From Akkermansiaceae bacterium (lineage in GTDB: Bacteria > Verrucomicrobiota > Verrucomicrobiia > Verrucomicrobiales > Akkermansiaceae), in the NCBI GenBank assembly GCA_025457805.1, contig JALOTR010000205.1, positions 1 to 7,160 on the forward strand: DNA of 7,160 nucleotides. Direction: 5' to 3'. Below the pieces are notes generated by a model. That model saw only the letters and a program-made list of their open reading frames with translations. It ran no database searches and was not told where the DNA came from. The stretch's first letter is position 1. The number at the start of each line of letters is the position of its first letter. Positions 1-6,352 of the stretch are shown here, piece by piece. Both the position numbers and the translations under genes were made by a program.

Positions 1-423
1 GTTCGCCATCGCCGCAATATCCAGCATGAGCGGGGGTTCGTGGCGTTCGAAAAAATCAATCGCCTTGTGCCATTGCTCTCCGGCCTTGTCCTCGCGGCCC
101 ATGCCATCGTAAGCGGCACCGAGTCCCGCATGAAGGCGGCCGATTTGCGCGAGGCGGTCCGGGCGGGCGTCGAGCTGATCGATCGCCTGGCGATAGTCTT
201 CGCGGGCGAGTTCGAAATTTCCCAACTCCCGATGGATATCACCGCGGATTTCCAAGGTGGACGCGAAGGCATCAATGCTGTCGAGGTTGGGGCCCAGGGT
301 TTGCTGGGACTTTTCCACAGCGGCATTCGCGGCGTGAAGGGCTTCATCGAGGTCACCAGCGTCACGAAGGGAGCGGACGCGGTCTTGCAAGATGCCGATA
401 AGGGTAGCGGTCGGGGAGTCCAT
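1..423 (-). CDS. Tetratricopeptide-repeat (TPR) protein, 3'-truncated by window edge
   Basis: An open frame on the minus strand begins at an ATG at 421-423 and continues without a stop to the left edge, giving 141 visible residues. An in-frame TGA lies two codons upstream of this ATG, so no earlier start is possible. The translation is helical and shows TPR-like units at about residues 13-43, 55-88 and 97-127, with a fourth starting near 134. They carry the usual small and aromatic pattern, for example GDIHRELGNFELAREDYRQA at 61-80 and LGAAYDGMGREDKAGEQW at 101-118. No signal peptide or membrane segment is seen in this part. TPR units are protein-protein interaction scaffolds, so no specific partner or reaction can be named. 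The gene follows recO by 65 bases on the same strand, so it may share its transcript. The sequence before the ATG has no clear Shine-Dalgarno. The TPR call is fairly sure; the function is unknown. Confidence 0.85.
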   Translation of the reverse strand, partial: MDSPTATLIGILQDRVRSLRDAGDLDEALHAANAAVEKSQQTLGPNLDSIDAFASTLEIRGDIHRELGNFELAREDYRQAIDQLDARPDRLAQIGRLHAGLGAAYDGMGREDKAGEQWHKAIDFFERHEPPLMLDIAAMAN

Positions 424-488
424 GGTTCAGGGATTAACTAGGTCTGTATTTACTATGAATGATTTTTCCGGGCTGACCAGTGGAAATC

Positions 489-1043
489 TCAGTGGGGCGA
501 AAGTCTTTCGATGAGGTCATCCCGGGAAGCGGGAAGTGTGCCGAGAACCTCGCGCAATGACTCGTGGGCAGGGCGGAGTTGGTTGGAAATTCCCAGCAAG
601 CGGGCGAGCTCACGTTCGAAGTGGCGGAGCGCGCGCAGGCTTGGCTCGTTGGCATCCACGTGGTCCAGCGCACGCACCAGCAGATCGTGCAATTCGGGCT
701 CCGGATGTTCGTTTTCCACGGCAGATTCCAGCACCTGGCAGCAATACGCGGCGAGCAGCGTGGAGGTGTAGTTCCGTCGCAGGCCTTCCCGCCAGTGAGC
801 GATGGACACCTCGCGCAGGCTGTGCAACTCGCCGCGGCGCACCCGCTGGAACCCGATCTCGCCGCTGAAAAACAGATCGAGCTGTCCCGCAAAGGGGCTT
901 TTGGGCCGGCGCGCGCCCTTGGCCACGGTTTTGACGAGGCCGTGTTCCTCGGTGAACCAATGCACAATCAGGCTGGTATCCGTGAGCCGGGTAAGGCGGA
1001 TGAGGGTGGCCTGTGTGGATTGCACGCCGGGAGTTTTGTCCAA
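489..1043 (-). CDS. recO: DNA repair protein RecO (short form)
   Basis: RecO loads RecA onto SSB-coated single-stranded DNA together with RecR in RecF-pathway repair, in the cytoplasm. The 184-residue frame shows the N-terminal OB-fold pattern at about residues 9-80 (ATLIRLTRLTDTSLIVHWFT, then GLVKTVAKGARRPKSPFAG and LDLFFSGEIGF). A helical part follows, ending with the family-like FERELARLLG near 142-151. Typical RecO proteins are about 230-250 residues; this one stops roughly 50 short. It also lacks the four-cysteine zinc site that many homologues carry after this helix; the only cysteines are an adjacent pair near 101-102. No continuation was found in another frame, so it looks naturally short and not frameshifted. 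The first possible start is a TTG at 1041-1043. A GTG seven codons in (1023-1025) is an equally plausible start and would put the OB-fold closer to the N-terminus. Neither has a good Shine-Dalgarno. The TPR gene follows on the same strand, and the DUF1080 gene is divergent. Confidence 0.85.
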   Translation of the reverse strand: MDKTPGVQSTQATLIRLTRLTDTSLIVHWFTEEHGLVKTVAKGARRPKSPFAGQLDLFFSGEIGFQRVRRGELHSLREVSIAHWREGLRRNYTSTLLAAYCCQVLESAVENEHPEPELHDLLVRALDHVDANEPSLRALRHFERELARLLGISNQLRPAHESLREVLGTLPASRDDLIERLSPH

Positions 1044-1165
1044 GTGGCTGCAATTGCCATGGAAAAGAGGTTTTAAAAATTCCTGAAGAATGGCGGGTCG
1101 CGACGCGTATTCTCCCGCCGATCCATCTGAAACTCCCGTCCATTTCCCATTTCTCCTCGCTCCTC

Positions 1166-1930
1166 ATGAAAATCTGGTTTGTCGCCGCACTATCCGCCGT
1201 CGTTTCACTTGCTTCCGCCGAGGAGGCCAAGTGGGAATCCATTTTCAATGGCAAGGACCTCACCGGTTGGTCGCCCAAGATTCGTGGCTGCAAGGCGGGG
1301 GAAAATTTCCAGAACACCTTCCGCGTCCAGGACGGCGTGCTGAAAGTGGATTATTCGGACTACAAGGAATGGGACAGCCGCTTCGGCCACCTGTTTTACG
1401 CCAAAAAGTATTCCAACTACCGCCTGCGCCTCGAATACCGCTTCACCGGTGAGCAGCTCAAGGGTGGTCCCGGTTGGGCCTATCGCAACAGCGGCGTGAT
1501 GGTTCACAGCGAGTCGCCGGAAACCATGGAACTGGAGCAGGATTTCCCCACTTCGTTGGAGGTGCAGATCCTCGGGGGAACCGGCAAGGGCGAGCGCACC
1601 ACCGGCAATCTCTGCACGCCCGGCACCCACGTGGAAATGAACGGCAAGCTGGAAACCAGCCACTGCATCACCTCCAAGTCCAAGACCTTCAATGGCGATC
1701 AATGGGTGAAGCTGGAAATCGAAGTCCAGGGCAACAAACTCATTCGCCACATCATCAACGGCGAGGAAGTGATGTCCTACGCCAAGCCCCAATACGGTGG
1801 CGATGCCCACTCGGAAGCACTCGCCAAGGCCGCTGGCGACAAGATGATTTCCGAAGGATACTTCTGTCTCCAATCGGAGAGTCATCCGGTGGAATTCAAA
1901 AACATCGAGATCCAGGAAATCAAACCCTGA
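1166..1930 (+). CDS. Secreted DUF1080 / 3-keto-disaccharide hydrolase-domain protein
   Basis: The 254-residue protein starts at the ATG at 1166, because this places a signal peptide at the very N-terminus: a lysine, a hydrophobic stretch (IWFVAALSAVVSL) and a likely cleavage after ASA at residue 18. The open frame continues upstream to 1013, but that part runs into recO and is not protein-like. The rest is one DUF1080 (PF06439) jelly-roll domain: FNGKDLTGW at 27-35, NSGVMVH at 108-114, a TSLEVQILGG strand at 129-138 and the closing GYFCLQSESHPVEFKNIEI at 231-249. Family members include hydrolases of 3-keto-glycosides and also lectin-like proteins of unknown activity, so the substrate is not established. 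It should act in the periplasm or outside the cell. It is transcribed alone, divergent from recO with a 122-base gap and convergent with the GH95 gene. No Shine-Dalgarno is visible before the ATG. Confidence 0.92.
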   Translation: MKIWFVAALSAVVSLASAEEAKWESIFNGKDLTGWSPKIRGCKAGENFQNTFRVQDGVLKVDYSDYKEWDSRFGHLFYAKKYSNYRLRLEYRFTGEQLKGGPGWAYRNSGVMVHSESPETMELEQDFPTSLEVQILGGTGKGERTTGNLCTPGTHVEMNGKLETSHCITSKSKTFNGDQWVKLEIEVQGNKLIRHIINGEEVMSYAKPQYGGDAHSEALAKAAGDKMISEGYFCLQSESHPVEFKNIEIQEIKP

Positions 1931-1981
1931 GACCTTGGCAGTGCGGGCCGGAAGGCAATGACCGAACCGCGCGATGGTCGT

Positions 1982-2056
1982 GGAGGATGAAATCATTCAG
2001 CCTCCGCCTCGAAACAACCTTCCACCGCTTGGGGGATTGGGGATCGTTGCACGATC
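1982..2056. terminator. Possible bidirectional terminator hairpins between convergent genes
   Basis: Two inverted repeats lie in the 134-base gap where the DUF1080 and GH95 genes converge. The first pairs GGAGG-a-TGA with TCA-g-CCTCC (1982-2005), eight base pairs with one A/G mismatch and a six-base loop. The second pairs GATCGT (2042-2047) with ACGATC (2051-2056) around a three-base loop. Neither is followed by a run of T on either strand, so they are not classical intrinsic terminators. Position between two gene ends is the main argument. Confidence 0.3.
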
Positions 2057-2064
2057 AAGCGAAC

Positions 2065-4494
2065 TTATGCCAAGCTGATGTCGAGTGACATCTCCCTGCC
2101 GCCATCCATCTCAAGCAGACTTCGCGATGGCTCATGATCCGGGGAAACTTTCAGATGAACTCCGTTAACAAGGATCTTTGACATCGGCGATGGGCATTCG
2201 AGAAGCAGGCTTTGCGACTCGGCGGACCGGATGACGGCACGGACCTGTTTTCCATTCCACGAAAGTTTCTGAATGGAAACCGTGCCGCGGCATAACAATC
2301 CCTCCACGGATCCCGTTTCCCATTCGGCAGGGAGTGCGGGCAGCAATCGGATTTTTCCAGGTGCGGAATCCACCAGCATCTTGATGATGACCGCCGGCAT
2401 GCCACCGCTAATGTCCATGTTGAACAAGGCCCGGTGATTGTGCGTCGAGGCGAGGTTGTTCAACCAGAATCGGGTGCTGAGGTGTTTGATGCAATCAAGG
2501 GCCATCTCCGCCTCACCCAGGCTTGCGGATGCCTGCCCGAGCTGCACGAGGCCAAATGACATGAATCCCTTTGGATTGTTTTTCCAATGTCTTTCGAGCT
2601 TGTGGAGAATGGTGTTTTTGAAGGCTTCGCGGATTTCGGGATTGGCGGAGATTTCATCCGGCAAGCCATCATACAAGGGATACAACTGCGACGAATGCCT
2701 GTGATCGTCATGGTTGTCCAATTGGGGAGTCAGCCATTCCTTGATGCGTCCCTCCCGGCTCACTGCATAAGCAGGCATTTTGGAAATCATATCTTCCCAA
2801 ACCGGAATCTTGTCATCATTGCGACCGACGAGGTGGGAAGCAGCGATGAGGTTCTGCAGCAATTCCTTGGTGGCTGCCACGTCCATGGTGGCGTTGAAGC
2901 TTGCCTGTGAGTCGGTATTTCCAGGTGTGTTTTCCGGCGAAGTTCCCGGCGAGAAGAGATAGGTCCCATCCGGCGCCAGGGTCAGATAGTCCTCGAAAAA
3001 CAGCGCGGTCTGTTCCATCAGAGGAAGCGCGTGTTGTTTGAGAAACCCTAAGTCGCCAGTGTAGAGATAATAGTCATGAAAAAACCGTGCCGCCCATGGA
3101 GCGCCCGCCACCCACATGCCACCCGCGAAGTTGTCAGCCAGTGCGTTGTTGTATCCATGGGTGGTCGTCCGCGAGGGAAGCACGATGCCTCGCGCGCCGA
3201 AGAAGTGGGCTGCGTTGAGTTTCAGATCCGGCAGCAGTGACTCGATGTAATTCGTGTATGCCTCCATCAACTCGGGCATGTTCCCCATCAGATTCGCGGC
3301 GATGGCGGCCTGCAGATTGCCATTGTGGGTGAAATCGCTGGCCCATCCCGGCACATAGGTGCCACCCCATTTGCCTTGCAGGGTGGGTGGCAGTTCGCCG
3401 GTGGAGCAGAGGATGTTGTAGCGGCCCGCATGGAATTGCTTTTCGACGAGGGCCATGTTGATGTGCCCGAAGCTTGATTGCTCGATGAGTTCCTCCACCG
3501 GTCTGCCGTGGTCGGCGGGATTTCCTCCGAGGTCGATGCTCACACGGTTGAAAATCGTGGCATGGATCTTGATGTGCTCATCTAACAGAAGCTCGTAATC
3601 TGTCGGTATCTTTTCAAGCTTCTCTTCAAGCTCAAGGCATGGCGGGCAATCGGCTTCCCGCGGCAATCGGATGTCGGAAATCAGAAGAACGCGGTTGGCT
3701 CCCGAGATCCGGATCGCGCCATCGTCCGTGGTCTGTTGGCTGCCTCCGATTGCCACCACGCGGGTTCTTCCCTCGATCCGCTGGATACTGCCCGGATAAG
3801 CTTTGAGGCAGCGGCTTTGGTATCCCAGAAAGGATCCATGAGAAAAACTGCGGATGTCGCCAAAGTGTTCCCGGAACATCACATCGGAACGTTTTGCGAT
3901 GTCGCTGTCATCGTTGAATTCATCGCTCGCTTCGCGGGATTCGAGGTGGATCTGGCAATCGAGTGATTCCGGCAGTGTCGTCGTGAGCAATACCACGGCC
4001 ACACCATGTTTTCGGGAAACAAACATTCTGCGCCCGAATTTTCCCACATCATCGGTCCAGCCTACGGTGGCCTCGCCAGACTCGAAGTTCACGGAGCGTG
4101 AGTAGTCATGGATGGCACCATGTGGAGGCTGCTCGATGACGAGATCGAATGCAGGCACATAGAAGTCCGGATACATGAAACTCTTCTGGCCCGATCCGCG
4201 GAATTGGAGTGCGGCGGCTTGTTGGTAGTTTCCTGTGGCGATCAAGCGCCGGATCTCCGGAAGCTGGGCGGATTGGTCGCGCGGCACGGTGGGGGCTCCC
4301 ATGGGCATGAAGAGGCGCTCGTGCGAAAAGATGATCCGTTCATGGTCGGGGCGGCTGAGTGCGTTGATGGCGAGGGTTCCGTTTCCACAAAGAAGACCCT
4401 CTTCCCAGTTGTTGGCCGCGCGGTTGCTGACGAAGCCTTTCGCGGTCGCAGGCAAGGTTGGGACGCGGCGCTCAGAAAATGGCAAAGGCTTCAT
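2065..4494 (-). CDS. Glycoside hydrolase family 95-like enzyme (alpha-L-fucosidase/alpha-L-galactosidase type)
   Basis: This 809-residue protein has the GH95 layout: an N-terminal beta-sandwich (about 20-300, with WEEGLLCGNGTLAINAL at 30-46), an (alpha/alpha)6 catalytic barrel (about 340-700) and a C-terminal beta domain (about 710-809). GH95 enzymes invert and remove terminal alpha-L-fucose or alpha-L-galactose from glycans. Motifs that match the family are LPPTLQGKWG (368-377), PGWASDFTHNGN (382-393, with the N-x-N pair N391/N393), SPEN (519-522, Glu521), HRHSSQLYPLYDG (598-610) and FNMDISGG (691-698, Asp694). By alignment from memory these correspond to the Asn pair, the acidic residues and the His region of the known active site. 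Around them the protein diverges: the usual MNYW after N-x-N is replaced by QAAIA, and SHLY reads SQLY. No signal peptide or lipobox is visible at the N-terminus, so it may be cytoplasmic, whereas many family members are exported. The ATG at 4492-4494 has a good Shine-Dalgarno. The gene is alone on its strand downstream of a tRNA-Ser. Family assignment is firm; substrate is inferred. Confidence 0.88.
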   Translation of the reverse strand: MKPLPFSERRVPTLPATAKGFVSNRAANNWEEGLLCGNGTLAINALSRPDHERIIFSHERLFMPMGAPTVPRDQSAQLPEIRRLIATGNYQQAAALQFRGSGQKSFMYPDFYVPAFDLVIEQPPHGAIHDYSRSVNFESGEATVGWTDDVGKFGRRMFVSRKHGVAVVLLTTTLPESLDCQIHLESREASDEFNDDSDIAKRSDVMFREHFGDIRSFSHGSFLGYQSRCLKAYPGSIQRIEGRTRVVAIGGSQQTTDDGAIRISGANRVLLISDIRLPREADCPPCLELEEKLEKIPTDYELLLDEHIKIHATIFNRVSIDLGGNPADHGRPVEELIEQSSFGHINMALVEKQFHAGRYNILCSTGELPPTLQGKWGGTYVPGWASDFTHNGNLQAAIAANLMGNMPELMEAYTNYIESLLPDLKLNAAHFFGARGIVLPSRTTTHGYNNALADNFAGGMWVAGAPWAARFFHDYYLYTGDLGFLKQHALPLMEQTALFFEDYLTLAPDGTYLFSPGTSPENTPGNTDSQASFNATMDVAATKELLQNLIAASHLVGRNDDKIPVWEDMISKMPAYAVSREGRIKEWLTPQLDNHDDHRHSSQLYPLYDGLPDEISANPEIREAFKNTILHKLERHWKNNPKGFMSFGLVQLGQASASLGEAEMALDCIKHLSTRFWLNNLASTHNHRALFNMDISGGMPAVIIKMLVDSAPGKIRLLPALPAEWETGSVEGLLCRGTVSIQKLSWNGKQVRAVIRSAESQSLLLECPSPMSKILVNGVHLKVSPDHEPSRSLLEMDGGREMSLDISLA

Positions 4495-4501
4495 GAATGA
4501 T

Positions 4502-4506
4502 CTCCT
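4502..4506 (-). promoter_or_regulatory. Ribosome binding site of the GH95 gene
   Basis: On the minus strand AGGAG lies seven bases before the ATG at 4492-4494. It fixes that ATG as the start and rules out a longer N-terminus carrying a signal peptide. It is the only clear Shine-Dalgarno I see in the window; the other genes have weak or no such sequence. Confidence 0.75.
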
Positions 4507-4637
4507 GCTAGCTTAAGAACCATCCCGAATCGTCCGCGGAAAAAGAACCAAGCGGGAGAAAATTGAGCCGAATCGACACCGCAAAACCAATCAATTCAAT
4601 ACAGCCCAATCGGGCGGGCGCCGACAATCAACAGAGG

Positions 4638-4727
4638 TGGCGGAACGAGAGGGATTCGAACCCTCGGTACGGTTACCCGTACGTTCCCTTAGCAAGGGAG
4701 TGCTTTCGACCACTCAGCCATCGTTCC
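4638..4727 (-). tRNA. tRNA-Ser (anticodon GCT)
   Basis: Read on the minus strand, the acceptor arms GGAACGA (4727-4721) and TCGTTCC (4648-4642) pair over seven bases, followed by discriminator G (4641) and an encoded CCA (4640-4638). The anticodon loop TTGCTAA (4695-4689) gives anticodon GCT at 4693-4691, which reads serine AGC/AGT codons. A long variable arm pairs GTACGG with CCGTAC around GTAA, the class II hallmark of tRNA-Ser. The T-arm is GAGGG-TTCGAAT-CCCTC. The D-arm region has the expected GGCTGAGTGGTCGAAAGC pattern. The gene starts 24 bases after the stop of the 514-residue gene on the same strand, so it may be cut from a longer transcript. It ends 143 bases before the GH95 start codon. 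Confidence 0.97.
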
Positions 4728-4751
4728 TGATACCGGGTCGGGAGGTTTCAA

Positions 4752-6296
4752 TCATACCCCGGATGGGTCGTCAACCCCCGGGGTGGGATTCTTTGACAAT
4801 TCCGCGTCGGGCTCCGTTTCTGCCTCCGCGACGGGGGCTTCAGGCGTGATTTCCGCGACGGGTTCCAGCTCTGCGGGTTCGGGTGAAACTTCGGCTTCCT
4901 CGATGCTTGCGGGTTCCTCTGCAGGAGCTTCGGCTTCCGTTTCGATCAAAGATTCGTTCTCGGCAGGAGCCTCAAGCTCCGCTTCCGAAGCGGGTGATTC
5001 CTCGGGGGCGGCAGCATCTTCGGCGCCCGCGACTTTTGCCGTGGCGGCTTCACCTTCCGGCTTTGCCTTCTTGGATTTCTTTTTCTTCTTCTTGCCGCTC
5101 TTGGCCTCGCCATCGGAATCGGCAGGCGTTTGCTCGCGGATTTCCTGAACCACAAGGGTGTCGTCCGTGAAAAGCAGGATGTGCCCTTGGTGCAGGAGCC
5201 AGAAAAGGTCGGCCGCGAATTCGGCGGGCGGCGCGGTGCTGCCTTCCGGGAGCACGGCTTTCCAAAGCCCTTCAAGCTTGGCGGGTTTGTTCTCGCGGAT
5301 CCAGTTGACCATGATGCCGGGGCGCTCGGCCAGCACGGCATTCGCCGGCAGCGGATGCGGCCGCGCGGGGCCGGTGAAGAGCTTGCCTTGGCGCTTGAAC
5401 ACAGGCAGGTGCTCGGCTTCCACCGCCTTGCAGACGGCCGGAATGAGTATGGCAGGATGATTCCGCGCATGATTGCCCGCCATTTTCAGCGAGACCATCA
5501 GGGAAGGGGACAGGTTTTTCGGTGAAATCGAAGCCAGCACTTCGGTGTGGCGGGTTTCGGTGAAAGCTTGATCGAAACACCGGGTGGCAAGCGCGCGCTC
5601 GGCGTCGGTGCGGTCATCGATCCATGCCTCGTCGCCATCGCCCTTGATGCGCCAGCGGGTTTTGCGTTTCATCGTCTCCAACCACGCATTGACCGATTCC
5701 TCGCCGCGCTCGGTGCGAACCTTCGCGGAGTAGGCGGCAAAGGGCATGTTGGGATATCGCTCGCGATGCAGGCGGCGAAGGTTGACCTGATAGGCATGGA
5801 AATTCGGAGGTCCCAACCATTCGCCGGAAAGCCCGCACTTGGCCACGAGTTGAAAATTTCCGGAAGGCGGATCGACATCGATGGTTTCCTCTTCGATGAG
5901 TTGATCCTTCAGCTCGGATTGGATTTCCTTGCCGATCAAGTGCACCGCCTGCGCATCCGGAGAAAGCGTCACCCGCACTCCTTCCGCAGGGCCCACTTCT
6001 TCCTGACGCGGCGGTCCGCTGCGGCGATCATCGAATTTCCCGCCACGACCTTGAAATGGCCGGCGTTCGCCATCGCGTCCGCGTCCGGCATCACGATCCC
6101 GGTCACGTCCAGCGCCACGGCGATCATCGTTACCCCGATCCTCACGACGGGGAGGCCGCTCGTTGGAGCGTGTCTCCGCCTTGGGCGCACGTTCTTGTTG
6201 GCCGCTGCCGGCTGCACGCGCCCATGAGGGGCCCAACGCAAAACTGGACAGCAGTCCGCTCAGTGGATCGGTTTCGGAATCGCTCACGGCGCGCAC
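4752..6296 (-). CDS. Unrecognised protein with RG/RD-rich N-terminus, conserved-looking core and acidic tail
   Basis: I do not recognise this 514-residue protein. It has four parts. Residues 1-30 are a short ordered start (SDSETDPLSGLLSSFALGP). Residues about 35-100 are disordered and full of Arg, Asp and Gly, with RDRDRDAGRGRDGERR at 64-79, similar in composition to RNA-binding tails. Residues about 105-390 form a compact core with KCGLSGEWLGPPNFHAY at 153-169 and a last segment, DLFWLLHQGHILLFTDDTLVV at 363-383, that could be a helix followed by a beta hairpin as in a winged helix. Residues 401-412 are a poly-lysine block and about 413-500 an acidic Ala/Pro/Glu-rich tail. No signal peptide or membrane helix is seen, so it is probably cytoplasmic. 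Nucleic-acid binding is only inferred from composition. The outer start is a GTG at 6294-6296; a second GTG at 6285-6287 would give a protein beginning MSDSETD and is equally possible, as neither has a clear ribosome site. It lies 56 bases after waaA and just before tRNA-Ser on the same strand, probably in one transcript. Confidence 0.8.
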   Translation of the reverse strand: MRAVSDSETDPLSGLLSSFALGPSWARAAGSGQQERAPKAETRSNERPPRREDRGNDDRRGAGRDRDRDAGRGRDGERRPFQGRGGKFDDRRSGPPRQEEVGPAEGVRVTLSPDAQAVHLIGKEIQSELKDQLIEEETIDVDPPSGNFQLVAKCGLSGEWLGPPNFHAYQVNLRRLHRERYPNMPFAAYSAKVRTERGEESVNAWLETMKRKTRWRIKGDGDEAWIDDRTDAERALATRCFDQAFTETRHTEVLASISPKNLSPSLMVSLKMAGNHARNHPAILIPAVCKAVEAEHLPVFKRQGKLFTGPARPHPLPANAVLAERPGIMVNWIRENKPAKLEGLWKAVLPEGSTAPPAEFAADLFWLLHQGHILLFTDDTLVVQEIREQTPADSDGEAKSGKKKKKKSKKAKPEGEAATAKVAGAEDAAAPEESPASEAELEAPAENESLIETEAEAPAEEPASIEEAEVSPEPAELEPVAEITPEAPVAEAETEPDAELSKNPTPGVDDPSGV

Positions 6297-6352
6297 TCTA
6301 AAGACTCAATTTGGAAATGACAAACCCCACGTTGTGCCATTTTTTCGGTATT

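Noticed and set aside
40..441. A 133-residue plus-strand frame at the left edge
   Set aside because: The minus strand encodes clear TPR units across the same bases.
452..479. A possible promoter for the TPR gene on the minus strand: TGGTCA and CATAGT with a 16-base spacer
   Set aside because: Each box matches consensus at only about four of six bases, and the gene may simply be read from the recO promoter.
564..1076. A 170-residue plus-strand frame opposite recO
   Set aside because: It covers recO on the other strand; recO has family motifs and this frame has none.
1054..1080. A TTGCCA followed by an A/T-rich stretch (TTTTAAAAAT) upstream of the DUF1080 gene
   Set aside because: Spacing to any -10-like hexamer is too short or the hexamer is poor, so no promoter is claimed.
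1205..1996. A 263-residue minus-strand frame opposite the DUF1080 gene
   Set aside because: It is long only because of GC-rich codon bias in the real gene; the plus-strand frame has a signal peptide and a full domain.
4604..4615. A small hairpin, GCCC-AATC-GGGC, downstream of tRNA-Ser and followed on the minus strand by moderately T-rich sequence
   Set aside because: A four-pair stem with an interrupted T tract is too weak to call a terminator.
4637..4849. A plus-strand 70-residue frame beginning MAEREGFEPSVRLPVR
   Set aside because: It is the antisense translation of tRNA-Ser, a well-known false protein in databases, followed by antisense of the 514-residue gene.
4925..5090. Repetitive GCT/TCC-rich coding DNA that looks like a tandem repeat
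   Set aside because: It is the low-complexity Ala/Glu/Pro tail and poly-lysine block of the 514-residue protein; no exact repeat unit is present.
5547..6227. A 226-residue plus-strand frame opposite the 514-residue gene
   Set aside because: No recognisable domain, and it lies wholly inside a longer minus-strand frame that fits the operon direction and gene spacing.
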